A stretch of DNA of 14,847 bases. It comes from Dehalococcoidales bacterium. Its GTDB lineage: Bacteria > Chloroflexota > Dehalococcoidia > Dehalococcoidales > Fen-1064. Both the position numbers and the translations under genes were made by a program. Position 1 is the first letter of the stretch, and each line of letters begins with the position of its first letter. Under the pieces are notes generated by a model, which saw nothing but the letters and a program-made list of their open reading frames with translations, did not search any database and was not told the DNA's origin. Shown here in pieces: positions 6,831 to 14,689 of the stretch. The stretch spans positions 1-14,847 of the forward strand of contig JAQTPO010000034.1 of the NCBI GenBank assembly GCA_028712845.1. Direction: 5' to 3'.

Positions 6831-8110
6831 TATGTGGTCTGTCTTATCCTTGGAGGCTTTGCCAATAATATTAGTATTACGCCTGGTATAGTCGCCGTAG
6901 CAATTATCATCCAGGCGCTGTGATAACTGCCGGTTGCATCATATACCCAACCGGCAAATATCGGACCCAATAATGAACCCACCATGGTAATAGTGGACAT
7001 CAATCCCATCAGTGTACCCAAACTCTTCGTACCGAAGTAATCAGCCTGAATCGCTGATCTCAAAGGTATTGGTCCGCCGTATCCCGGCGCGTAAGTCAAC
7101 AAAAAGAGAATCAGCAACCATGGCGCGTCTTCCCTGGCAAAGGCAAAAATAAACAGACCGATTGTCTGTAAGGTTAAAGCCATTGCTATAAGATAGCGCT
7201 TATTACGAAAATCACCGAGCAAGCCAAAACCGAGCCGCCCTATTAGACTGCATAACGTCATGCCTGTAACCATCATCGATGCGATGGTTGTTGAGATTCC
7301 CAGACTTTCCAGGTAAGGCACAACGTGTACCATCACAGCGCTGGTGCCTAACATCTGGAAAAGATATGCAAATCCCATCATCCAGAAACTTGTTGTTTTT
7401 AATGCCTCACGCACTGTAAGACTCGGTGGCGGCGCAGAGACATTTTCTGCATTGTTACCCGGTTTAAGCGCTGATTTTATATCTTTAGTACTATTATCCT
7501 TAGGTATTTCGCCATCAGGCAGATAACCATAACGTCTGGGACTGTCACGCATTATCAGACTCAGAAAAACCCCGATTATCAAAAGTCCGATGCCCATCCA
7601 GAATAATACGGGGCGCCATTCGTACCGTTCGATTGCCAGAGCAACCAGAGGAACAAGAATGCCACTAAGACCACCGCCAATGTAAATGAAAGTTAAAGCA
7701 CGACTACGTTTATTTTTAAACCATCGGGAGACAACAGTATTAGTAACATTGGTTGTACCGAAACTAAATCCAATCGAAATAAGAATAAAACATCCGTAAA
7801 AAGCCCATAACGAATTGATGTAACTCATCGATATGAATCCCACACCGACACATATCCACCCAAAAAGTACTAATATTCTTGATGGAACACGATCAATTAA
7901 AATACCTGCTATTGGCGCAAGCAAACCAGCCTCAAATCTCTGAAGAGTGAAAGCTAGAGAGGTTTGTGTTGATGTCCAAAGGAAAGTATCCTTGATAGGA
8001 TTGAAGAAAACAGTGAAACCGTAATAGAAGGAAGCTCCGGAAAGAAGATTCAGGATGGCAGACGACAATACTATCCACCATCCGTAAAAAACTTTTTTAA
8101 CCTTCACCAT
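6830..8110 (-). CDS. MFS transporter, OFA (oxalate:formate antiporter)/monocarboxylate-like
   Basis: The 426-residue protein has two sets of about six membrane helices separated by a hydrophilic loop (about 188-234). FYGWWIVLSSAILNLLSGA near the N-terminus, the loop GILIDRVPSRIL (69-80), SRWFKNKRSRALT (128-140) and IGRLGFGLLGDFRNKR in the second half are typical of MFS carriers of the OFA/monocarboxylate type. The probable role is proton-coupled uptake or exchange of a small organic acid across the inner membrane. That fits the acyl-CoA synthetase subunit 75 bp downstream on the same strand and the CoA-transferase beyond it. The substrate is not determinable here. The ATG at 8110 has only a weak purine stretch (CGGAAT) upstream; the GTG at codon 2 is an alternative. 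Confidence 0.88.
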   Translation of the reverse strand: MVKVKKVFYGWWIVLSSAILNLLSGASFYYGFTVFFNPIKDTFLWTSTQTSLAFTLQRFEAGLLAPIAGILIDRVPSRILVLFGWICVGVGFISMSYINSLWAFYGCFILISIGFSFGTTNVTNTVVSRWFKNKRSRALTFIYIGGGLSGILVPLVALAIERYEWRPVLFWMGIGLLIIGVFLSLIMRDSPRRYGYLPDGEIPKDNSTKDIKSALKPGNNAENVSAPPPSLTVREALKTTSFWMMGFAYLFQMLGTSAVMVHVVPYLESLGISTTIASMMVTGMTLCSLIGRLGFGLLGDFRNKRYLIAMALTLQTIGLFIFAFAREDAPWLLILFLLTYAPGYGGPIPLRSAIQADYFGTKSLGTLMGLMSTITMVGSLLGPIFAGWVYDATGSYHSAWMIIATATIPGVILILLAKPPRIRQTT

Positions 8111-8405
8111 TATTATTCCGCATACTCAAAACGTATAATATTAAGTAAAATTCTACCACAACCAAAGATTTGATTTACAATTGAGACTAGATATGTAAAA
8201 GAGCGGACAGACATCTTCTCCAGTAAGACTATGCAATGGTAAGATGTTCAGCCGATAAGATTGACAGAAATACCAATCTTCGCCTGTTTGGCTTTTGTAC
8301 AGGAGTTTCGCCACGTCAATGTCTTCACGCACATCGACTAACTTCAGCACATCTTTTCAGCTTAATACTAAAGTCGGCGTTATTTCTCCCATCCCGCCAT
8401 CAAAA
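8111..8405. other. Intergenic region between hydrolase and carrier genes; possible small ORF
   Basis: This stretch of about 295 bp upstream of the carrier must hold its promoter. TATTAT and TAGAAT -10-like hexamers occur in 8115-8160 on the minus strand, but none has a good -35 at 16-18 bp. A 65-codon minus-strand frame (8350-8153, GTG start) has no Shine-Dalgarno and no recognisable motif, so I do not call it a gene; a decayed remnant is possible. No terminator was found for the hydrolase. Confidence 0.4.
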
Positions 8406-9341
8406 TCAGATGTCCAAGGAAGACTTAAGAAATAAATTGATTTTTCGAACAATCGCGGGATACCAAATCCAGATACTGGCATGTGTGGACGGAAAAAGAA
8501 CCCGTTCGCACTCACCGCAAGCCCGACAGAAATCCAACGACGCTTCTTGGGGAATGAGTTCATCCCAGAGGGCATTAATCATCATAGTTGGACGCCCTTT
8601 AAGCAGGTGCGTATAAGTCAGGGGGTCGATAAGAAAAGTCTTTTGTTCCGGCACAATATTATCAATCCCTTTACCAGCGATTTCAACAAGATACCGGGCA
8701 TAAATCCTCTGATTCTCTTTATACTCTTCATCGGAACTACGATATGCTTTCCGGTACTTGGCGATGCGATTTAATTGCATTATTTTTCCTGAATTACCAC
8801 CGTGCACGATGAATACGCCGGCTTTAATACGCTGGTCAATCCCCATGGTAATCGAGGAAACAAAAGCGCCCAAACTTAAGCCAATGACAGCAATCTTTTT
8901 TGCATGGATACGTCCATTCTCGACTGCCCAATCAATAATTCGCCGGACATCGGTTACAGCCATTTGATAACCCGTAAACCACTCATCAGGAGTTAAGCGA
9001 GACACCCGGGGTTTCATCTCATCAGGAAGACGACTTCCGTGAAATGGCAAATACAATACGAAACAGGCAATGCCCCTCCGCAAGAAGCCGCCTACCATTA
9101 ATTTAAAAGGAATCACACTGTGGTCGCCCCAGCCATGAATGAGAATAGCCAGCGGTACATTGTTACTCATTCCCAGAGGCTCAAAATATTCGCCTTTCGC
9201 GATTTCCCCGCCGGGGTAACAATCAATTGATGCGACCGGAAAATCCACCAGAAAGCGTTTATAGTGTTTGGTCTGCTTAATAAGACGCAAATTGAAATCA
9301 GGCTGATGTTCGGGATATGAAAATGAGTCTAAGGAAGACAA
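8406..9341 (-). CDS. Alpha/beta hydrolase of unknown substrate
   Basis: This 311-residue protein has a full alpha/beta-hydrolase signature: HGWGDH (69-74) with the oxyanion region, LPFHGSRLP (98-106), the nucleophile elbow GLSLG (154-158, S156), an acid in ALWDELIP (D260) and a histidine in FPSTHASIW (H287). It most resembles cytoplasmic esterase/peptidase-like members; there is no signal peptide or lid domain that would name a substrate. The start is TTG at 9341: AAGGAG sits 6 nt upstream, inside the last codons of the rRNA methyltransferase gene, and only 2 nt separate the two genes. The next Met is at residue 58, past part of the fold, which supports the TTG. It is probably co-transcribed and translationally coupled to the methyltransferase, with no obvious functional link. 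Confidence 0.88.
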   Translation of the reverse strand: MSSLDSFSYPEHQPDFNLRLIKQTKHYKRFLVDFPVASIDCYPGGEIAKGEYFEPLGMSNNVPLAILIHGWGDHSVIPFKLMVGGFLRRGIACFVLYLPFHGSRLPDEMKPRVSRLTPDEWFTGYQMAVTDVRRIIDWAVENGRIHAKKIAVIGLSLGAFVSSITMGIDQRIKAGVFIVHGGNSGKIMQLNRIAKYRKAYRSSDEEYKENQRIYARYLVEIAGKGIDNIVPEQKTFLIDPLTYTHLLKGRPTMMINALWDELIPQEASLDFCRACGECERVLFPSTHASIWIWYPAIVRKINLFLKSSLDI

Positions 9342-9343
9342 AG

Positions 9344-10078
9344 CTAACTCCTTTGTCGAAAAGCCTCATACATCACGATGGCTGTCGCCACCGAAGCATT
9401 CAACGAACTGATTTTCCCTTTCATCGGGATAGAGGTGATGGTGTCACATCTCTTTCTCACCAGGTCAGAAAGTCCGTTCCCTTCATTTCCAATCACGATT
9501 GCCGTAGGTAATTTGTAATCGATTTTGGTGTAATCCGTGCTACCCGCCATATCAATGCCAATGACCCAGACATTGGATTTCTTTAACGACTCTATTGCCT
9601 GCGAGATATTGGCGACTCTGGCAACCGGGACATATTCAATAGCACCGGCTGAGGCTTTTGCCACAACTGGAGTCAGTCCAACTGCCCTTCTTTCCCTAAC
9701 CACCAAGCCATGAAATCCGGTGGCATCAGCTGTTCGCAGAATGGCGCCTAGATTCTGCGGGTCTTCGATTCCATCCAGAACGCAGTATAATGGCGGTTCA
9801 TTTCTGTTTTTGGAAACAGCTAAAAGGTCTTCAAGACTGACATATTCCTTGGGTGAGGCGTAAGCGACAATTCCCTGACTGGTTGTCGTGAACGTCAGGC
9901 GGCGGATGACGCTTTCATCAACAAATTCGACCGGTGTGCCTCTTTCTCTGGCGAGATTCAGGATTTCGGCGATAATGCTGTGCCTCTGGACATTGCTGGC
10001 AAGTAAGATTTTATTGACGGAACGTCCGGCTTTCAGCAATTCTAGTACAGGATTTCTACCTTCGATGATATCTGGCAT
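9344..10078 (-). CDS. rlmB: SPOUT-class RNA 2'-O-methyltransferase, RlmB/TrmH family
   Basis: The 244-residue protein matches the RlmB (23S rRNA Gm2251) type. An N-terminal substrate-binding domain (about 1-85, MPDIIEGRNPVLELLKAG) is followed by a SPOUT domain with motif 1 LDGIEDPQNLGAILRTADA (101-119, N109 and R115), motif 2 VIGNEGNGL (195-203, E199) and motif 3 IPMKGKISSLNASVA (217-231, with S225 and N227). SPOUT enzymes are trefoil-knot dimers that use S-adenosylmethionine to methylate ribose 2'-OH. The exact RNA target (23S G2251 or another) follows from family resemblance only. There is no visible Shine-Dalgarno before the ATG; a promoter at 10086-10115 would start transcription almost at the ATG. 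The downstream hydrolase gene is coupled to its stop. Confidence 0.92.
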   Translation of the reverse strand: MPDIIEGRNPVLELLKAGRSVNKILLASNVQRHSIIAEILNLARERGTPVEFVDESVIRRLTFTTTSQGIVAYASPKEYVSLEDLLAVSKNRNEPPLYCVLDGIEDPQNLGAILRTADATGFHGLVVRERRAVGLTPVVAKASAGAIEYVPVARVANISQAIESLKKSNVWVIGIDMAGSTDYTKIDYKLPTAIVIGNEGNGLSDLVRKRCDTITSIPMKGKISSLNASVATAIVMYEAFRQRS

Positions 10079-10085
10079 TGAGGTT

Positions 10086-10115
10086 ATTATAATTGTAATC
10101 AGTCCATCAATTCAA
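10086..10115 (-). promoter_or_regulatory. Promoter of rlmB-like gene, predicted leaderless
   Basis: On the minus strand TTGAAT (10115-10110), an 18-bp spacer and TATAAT (10091-10086) precede the ATG at 10078 by only 7 nt. Transcription would start at or next to the A of the ATG. The lack of a Shine-Dalgarno agrees with a leaderless mRNA. Confidence 0.55.
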
Positions 10116-10155
10116 ATTTATTCTTGAGCGAGTTGTAGAAGTCGCATTCATCTGA

Positions 10156-10164
10156 TGTTATAAT
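10156..10164 (+). promoter_or_regulatory. Extended -10 promoter of the universal stress protein gene
   Basis: TGTTATAAT is a perfect extended -10 (TGnTATAAT). No good -35 is found, as expected for extended -10 promoters. The predicted start is near 10171, giving a leader of about 50 nt that contains the Shine-Dalgarno at 10207-10213. Confidence 0.6.
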
Positions 10165-10221
10165 ACGGGTAATTGACGGATGTAATCTTCCAGATTGCGT
10201 CTGTGTGAAGGAGCGTGTGAT

Positions 10222-11124
10222 ATGTACGAAAAGATATTGGTCCCTCTGGACGGTTCACAGATTGCAGAAGTAGCGCTTCCTTACGCTGAGGAACTCGCCG
10301 TCAGGCTCGGTTCTGAAGTTACACTTCTCTATGTAAATGAGCAGAATGATGACTCCTATCGACATATGCATGAATTCTATATGGAAAAAACAGTTGAAGC
10401 CGTGAAGCATGATTCTGAAGCATACGCCCAAAATTCAGGCAAACCGACACCGGTTCGGGTAAGAGCCACAATTCTTTCAGGTAATCCGGCTGAGAGGATT
10501 GTGGAATACGCCGATAAGGAAAATATCGGATTGATTGTTATGTCAACTCATGGCCGCTCCGGCATCAAACACTGGACGATAGGCAGTGTGGCAGAGAAAG
10601 TTGTCAGAGCTACCAGTAAGCCGGTGGCACTCATCCGTGCAAAAGGCACTCGCCCTGCTGTACGCGAGAAGGGCTTATTGACAAAAATACTCGTGCCATT
10701 GGACGGTTCTAAAGAAGGGGAAACCGCTATCCCCTACGCTGAGGAACTTTCATCCAGACTTAAAGCTGAGATTACTTTCCTCCAGGTACTGGCAACAGGC
10801 TACCAGGCAATGACCGAGAGTGGAGGTGCTTATATCGCTTATTCTGAATCCCAGATGGAATCGTTTAAACGATATGCCCTGACTTACCTCAATCCGATAG
10901 CAGTAAGATTGAAAAATAAAGGAATCAGCACTAAAGTAGAAACCAGACTCGGAGATTCTGCAGAAGAGATAATCAGCCTTGCTGGCGAGAGTAAAGCCGA
11001 TGTAGTAATCATGTCCACTCACGGTAGGTCAGGGTTCAGCCGCTGGGTGTTTGGCAGCGTGGCAGACAAACTAATACACGGGGGTAATACTCCACTGATA
11101 TTAGTAAGAATGCCTGCTAAATAG
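10222..11124 (+). CDS. Tandem-domain universal stress protein (UspA family)
   Basis: I start at ATG 10222, not at the in-frame TTG 10195, because GAAGGAG (10207-10213) lies 8 nt before this ATG and the Usp fold begins directly with MYEKILVPLDGS. The 300-residue protein is two Usp domains fused head to tail (about 1-142 and 152-300). Each opens with KILVPLDGS and each has the nucleotide-binding loop STHGRSG...GS (108-122 and 265-279), which is the usual GxHG-9x-G(S/T) ATP motif with Ser at the first position. Both domains therefore look ATP-binding. Usp proteins are cytoplasmic and support survival in stress or energy limitation; a specific role is not visible. It has its own promoter, and its stop abuts the convergent glpD stop with no spacer. 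Confidence 0.93.
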   Translation: MYEKILVPLDGSQIAEVALPYAEELAVRLGSEVTLLYVNEQNDDSYRHMHEFYMEKTVEAVKHDSEAYAQNSGKPTPVRVRATILSGNPAERIVEYADKENIGLIVMSTHGRSGIKHWTIGSVAEKVVRATSKPVALIRAKGTRPAVREKGLLTKILVPLDGSKEGETAIPYAEELSSRLKAEITFLQVLATGYQAMTESGGAYIAYSESQMESFKRYALTYLNPIAVRLKNKGISTKVETRLGDSAEEIISLAGESKADVVIMSTHGRSGFSRWVFGSVADKLIHGGNTPLILVRMPAK

Positions 11125-12723
11125 CTAAACCTTATAAAGCTGACTGAGGGACGCAGTATTGCGGTATTCGGCAATCTGCCGCTGTTCTTCTTCCGGGCTC
11201 CAACCTAAAAGACGACCCATTTCTTTCGCTATTGTTTCAACTGCATCCATGCCCTGACACTGCATGAAGCCAATGCCACTACGCCGAAGTATGAAATCAC
11301 TCACAGTGATAGCACTTTCCTCATGTACCGCATACCAGATTTGAGCGACGATATCTTTAGAATGGGGGCATAGGGCTTGTTTACCCCTGTTATCTTTACT
11401 TACCAGATCTAAAACAGCGGAGTAACGAGAACCGTAAAGGGATGCAAGATGTGAAACCGTCTCTAAAGAAAGTCCGCTTTCTTTCGCGGATTTTTCTATC
11501 TCATTTTCGGCTATAATCGGCGCTCCCGGTAATGGAGTGGATGCCGTCCTGCAAATTGTTTTTATGTCAAGTCTTTTGCATACAAGATTTACAATCTCCT
11601 CCGCAATAAACCGATAGCCGGTTATTTTGCCACCCAGCACGGAAATGAAACCATCAACACCATCCAATTTTTTGTGGTCAATCAATTTGTGCGCACGGGA
11701 AACATTTGACGGAGAACTGTCGCCTGTATCAGGCAGGGAACGTAACCCTGCACATGTATAAAAAATATCCTCCGCCTTCAGCTCAGGGAATGCCCGCTGT
11801 GCCTCACGCATTAAGTAAGCAACATCGTCTTTTTCAGCATAGACCGCATCAAGGTCTTTTGTATAATCGGTATCAGTTGTTCCGATGAGGGAATATTTAT
11901 CCCAGGGAATCACAAACCAGAGGCGTCCATCGCTCTTAGCGTATAGCACCAGAGCATTGTTCGAAAGTCGTGGAGTGAAGAGGTGTATTCCCTTTGTTCT
12001 CCTGAGAATACGCTTTGGCTGACCGTACATCATACCGCAGACAGAATCCATCCAGTGCCCGGCGGCATTTACTACCATACGTGAGGCTATCTCACATTCT
12101 TTTCCAGACACCATGTCCCGGACTTTAACACCCAGTACCGTATTGCCGTTTTTCAGAATCCCGATGACTTTAGCGTGATTAAGCACCATAGCGCCATTTT
12201 CTGCCGCGGAGATGGCATTTTCCGTGCAGAACCGCTCGGTAAACCAGATTTGGCAATCATAATAGAGATAAGAGCCTCGCAATCCTTCCAGTTTTAACCC
12301 CGGTTCCATTTCCAATGTTTTGTTACGGGAATAATGCTTGCGGCCGGGCAAGCTTTTATCGTAAGAAAGAATGTCATAGAGGAGTGTGCCCATTGACATT
12401 ATAAAACGTTCAGTGGGCTTCTCCAGCGGTATTAAGAATGGAAGAGGATGCACCAGATGAGGCGCAATTTTAAGAAGATTTTCCCGTTCCCGCATATCCT
12501 CACGCACCAGTCCAAACTCAAAATGCTGTAAATAACGGAACCCGCCGTGAATCAGTCTGGTAGAACGCGATGTCGTGCCGCAGGCAAAGTCATCTTTTTC
12601 CAGGAGCAGTGTTTTTAATCCGCGTAATGATGCATCCCGTGCGATACCCGCACCGATAATGCCTCCACCGACAACAATCAAATCAAAGGTTTTTCCGGTA
12701 ATAGCTGAAAAGTCTCGTTTCAT
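11125..12723 (-). CDS. glpD: FAD-dependent glycerol-3-phosphate dehydrogenase
   Basis: The 532-residue protein is of typical GlpD length. It has an N-terminal dinucleotide fold (DLIVVGGGIIGAGIARDA, GGGxxG at 19-24), the family segment TTSRSTRLIHGGFRYLQ (50-66), a DAO-type substrate domain and a helical C-terminal domain (about 390-532) characteristic of GlpA/GlpD. It oxidises sn-glycerol-3-phosphate to dihydroxyacetone phosphate at the membrane face and passes electrons to quinone. No GlpB/GlpC partner genes are adjacent, so it is the single-subunit type. It follows glpK by 12 bp with GGAG 5 nt before the ATG, so the two form an operon that turns glycerol into DHAP. The alternative, an anaerobic GlpA, is less likely without a partner. 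Confidence 0.93.
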   Translation of the reverse strand: MKRDFSAITGKTFDLIVVGGGIIGAGIARDASLRGLKTLLLEKDDFACGTTSRSTRLIHGGFRYLQHFEFGLVREDMRERENLLKIAPHLVHPLPFLIPLEKPTERFIMSMGTLLYDILSYDKSLPGRKHYSRNKTLEMEPGLKLEGLRGSYLYYDCQIWFTERFCTENAISAAENGAMVLNHAKVIGILKNGNTVLGVKVRDMVSGKECEIASRMVVNAAGHWMDSVCGMMYGQPKRILRRTKGIHLFTPRLSNNALVLYAKSDGRLWFVIPWDKYSLIGTTDTDYTKDLDAVYAEKDDVAYLMREAQRAFPELKAEDIFYTCAGLRSLPDTGDSSPSNVSRAHKLIDHKKLDGVDGFISVLGGKITGYRFIAEEIVNLVCKRLDIKTICRTASTPLPGAPIIAENEIEKSAKESGLSLETVSHLASLYGSRYSAVLDLVSKDNRGKQALCPHSKDIVAQIWYAVHEESAITVSDFILRRSGIGFMQCQGMDAVETIAKEMGRLLGWSPEEEQRQIAEYRNTASLSQLYKV

Positions 12724-12735
12724 TTATTCTCCAAA

Positions 12736-14232
12736 TTATGATGTTGCCCAATTCCGGGAACGTTCAACCGCTCTCTTCCAATCGTTATAAAGCATTTCTC
12801 GTTGGTCAGCCTTCATTTGCGGCTCAAAAGTTCTGGAAGTATAACATTTTTGAGCAATTTCTTCTGTATCTTTCCACATACCTACAGCTAAACCCGCCAG
12901 GTAACCGGCACCCAGCGCTGTCGTATCAGGCACGGCTGTCAAGCGAATGGGTATTCCTAAAATGTCCGATTGAAATTGCATTAACAAAGAGTTTGCAGTG
13001 CCTCCGCCATCCACGCGAAGAAACGGTATTTTAACATTGGCTTCGGTACTCATAAGGTCGGCTACGTCCCGTACTTGATAGGCAATCGCCTCCAGAGTGG
13101 CTCTCACGATATGCCCACTGGTAGTCCCGCGGGTAATTCCGATAATAATGCCCCTGGCATACATATCCCAATAAGGAGCTCCCAAACCAACAAACGCAGG
13201 CACCAGATAAACCCCTCCATTATCAGGAACAGAGTTAGCCACAGTTTCACTTTCAGATGCCTGCGTAATTAATTTCAAGCCGTCCCGTAACCATTGAACA
13301 GCTGCGCCGGTGACAAAAACACTCCCTTCCAGTGCATAAGTAACCTTATTATCAAGACCCCAGGCTATCGTGGTAAGCAAACCATGCTTTGAAGCCACCG
13401 GTTTATTGCCCGTATTAAGAAGGATAAAAGAACCAGTGCCATAAGTATTTTTAGCGTTACTTTCCTCGTAACATGCCTGACCGAAAAGAGCCGCCTGCTG
13501 GTCGCCGGCAATACCGCTCACCGGCACTCTCGCGCCGAAAATGGCAGGAACGGTCTCACCGTATATCTGACTCGATGGAACGACTTTCGGCAAAACCGCG
13601 CGAGGGATATTAAGCATAGCTAATAGCTCTTCATCCCATTGAAGAGTATTAATATTGAATAACATAGTCCGGGCGGCATTGCTGTAATCGGTAACGTGAG
13701 CGCCTCCGGTTAAATTCCAGACCAGCCAGCAATCTACCGTACCGAACATAAGTTCTCCCTTCTCAGCACGTTTCTGCCCATACGGGATATGGTCCAAAAT
13801 CCAGCGCAATTTTGTGGCTGAGAAGTAGGCATCGATGATTAAACCCGTATTATCCCTGACCAGTTTTTCGAAACCTTTTTGTTTTAATTCCTCACACATA
13901 GAAGCTGTACGACGGCACTGCCATACGATGGCATTGCTCACCGGTTTGCCGGTTTGACGGTCCCAAACAATGGTGGTTTCACGCTGGTTCGTGATACCGA
14001 TGCCCTTCACTTGAGATGCCTCAATGCCGGCTTTCTGAATGACCACTTGAGCTACAGCTATGGCTTTTTGCAGAAGTTCCTCGGCATCCTGCTCCACCCA
14101 GCCAGGCTGGGGATAGAGAGGATGCACTTCCTCATAAGCTTTAGAGACAACATGTCCATCATGGTTAATTAACAGTGATGTAGTTCCCGTCGTGCCTTCA
14201 TCAATAGCAAGAATATAACTTTCTTTCGGCAT
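12736..14232 (-). CDS. glpK: Glycerol kinase
   Basis: The start is ATG 14232: GGAGG lies 6 nt upstream. An earlier in-frame ATG at 14277 would overlap the promoter and add 15 residues not seen in the family. The 498-residue protein is of FGGY-kinase length (E. coli GlpK has about 500). It has the N-terminal phosphate-binding DEGTTGTTS (11-19), TNQRETT (81-87), GIAGDQQAALFGQ with the likely catalytic D244, the GTGS loop (265-268) and DGGGTANSLLMQFQSD (408-423). It phosphorylates glycerol with ATP to sn-glycerol-3-phosphate in the cytoplasm. The product feeds GlpD, encoded 12 bp downstream. No glycerol facilitator or glpR regulator lies in the window. Confidence 0.95.
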   Translation of the reverse strand: MPKESYILAIDEGTTGTTSLLINHDGHVVSKAYEEVHPLYPQPGWVEQDAEELLQKAIAVAQVVIQKAGIEASQVKGIGITNQRETTIVWDRQTGKPVSNAIVWQCRRTASMCEELKQKGFEKLVRDNTGLIIDAYFSATKLRWILDHIPYGQKRAEKGELMFGTVDCWLVWNLTGGAHVTDYSNAARTMLFNINTLQWDEELLAMLNIPRAVLPKVVPSSQIYGETVPAIFGARVPVSGIAGDQQAALFGQACYEESNAKNTYGTGSFILLNTGNKPVASKHGLLTTIAWGLDNKVTYALEGSVFVTGAAVQWLRDGLKLITQASESETVANSVPDNGGVYLVPAFVGLGAPYWDMYARGIIIGITRGTTSGHIVRATLEAIAYQVRDVADLMSTEANVKIPFLRVDGGGTANSLLMQFQSDILGIPIRLTAVPDTTALGAGYLAGLAVGMWKDTEEIAQKCYTSRTFEPQMKADQREMLYNDWKRAVERSRNWATS

Positions 14233-14267
14233 TACAATCCTCCAGTGTCCCGATATATCCTCTAAAT

Positions 14268-14296
14268 AGAATAGCAAAAGAATAACTGATTTACAA
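14268..14296 (-). promoter_or_regulatory. Promoter of the glpKD operon
   Basis: On the minus strand TTGTAA (14296-14291), a 17-bp spacer and TATTCT (14273-14268) are preceded by TGC, forming an extended -10 TGCTATTCT. The predicted start near 14261 gives a leader of about 28 nt to ATG 14232. Both hexamers are 4/6 matches to consensus. Confidence 0.5.
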
Positions 14297-14336
14297 TCAC
14301 TTTTTGATAATTCTAAATATGGGTACTGATTTATGA

Positions 14337-14350
14337 AATTAATATTAATT
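14337..14350. repeat. Perfect A+T palindrome upstream of glpKD
   Basis: AATTAATATTAATT is a perfect 14-bp palindrome about 40 bp upstream of the glpK -35. It could be an activator site, but A+T-rich palindromes arise easily by chance. Confidence 0.3.
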
Positions 14351-14450
14351 CTGTATGCAATTTACGAATACGGTCATGCTTGTATATGGTTAATATTCAG
14401 TGCTTTAAGCTTGCAATTAACTCGCTTTCAACGAAAAGCAAGTAGTATCC

Positions 14451-14463
14451 CCGGTTAAACCGG
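14451..14463. repeat. Short inverted repeat between tRNA-Gly and glpK
   Basis: CCGGTT-A-AACCGG is a near-continuous palindrome with 6-bp arms in an otherwise gene-free stretch (14278-14532). There is no T-run on the minus strand, so it is not a clear terminator for the tRNA gene; a regulator site or weak hairpin is possible. Confidence 0.3.
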
Positions 14464-14532
14464 TCTTGGCGGATAAACTGGAACCATAAATCAATAAAAC
14501 CATCGGCAAGGGGGAGAAACAGCAATAATAAG

Positions 14533-14607
14533 TGGAGCGGGAGACGAGACTCGAACTCGCGATATCCACCTTGGGAAGGTGGCGTTCTACCACTGAACTA
14601 CTCCCGC
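14533..14607 (-). tRNA. tRNA-Gly (anticodon CCC)
   Basis: This 75-nt gene folds as a full cloverleaf. The acceptor stem GCGGGAG pairs with CTCCCGC, the D stem is GTTC/GAAC, the anticodon stem CCACC/GGTGG encloses the loop TTCCCAA, and the T-arm GCGAG-TTCGAGT-CTCGT has one G-T pair. The anticodon CCC reads GGG (glycine). The discriminator is T and the 3' CCA is encoded. Confidence 0.97.
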
Positions 14608-14618
14608 AGGTAGTTTAG

Positions 14619-14648
14619 ATTTTAAGGCAAATAGGATACGGAATGCAA
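14619..14648 (-). promoter_or_regulatory. Possible promoter of tRNA-Gly
   Basis: TTGCAT (14648-14643), an 18-bp spacer and TAAAAT (14624-14619) lie on the minus strand, 11 nt before the mature tRNA 5' end. The -35 is only a 3/6 match, so the call is tentative; read-through from the upstream glycosidase gene is another source. Confidence 0.4.
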
Positions 14649-14689
14649 GTTTATCGGCAGGAGATTACTGGCTCCGATATTTATTCCCG

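Noticed and set aside
8236..8616. 126-codon + strand frame across the hydrolase 3' end and the gap
   Set aside because: Mostly antisense to the hydrolase, whose catalytic His and C-terminus are clear; no ribosome binding site or motif.
10195..10221. N-terminal extension of the Usp protein from TTG 10195
   Set aside because: No Shine-Dalgarno before it, whereas GAAGGAG precedes ATG 10222, and the Usp fold starts at that ATG.
14233..14277. 15-residue N-terminal extension of glycerol kinase
   Set aside because: Overlaps the predicted -10 and leader; GGAGG is correctly placed for ATG 14232 and the family begins there.
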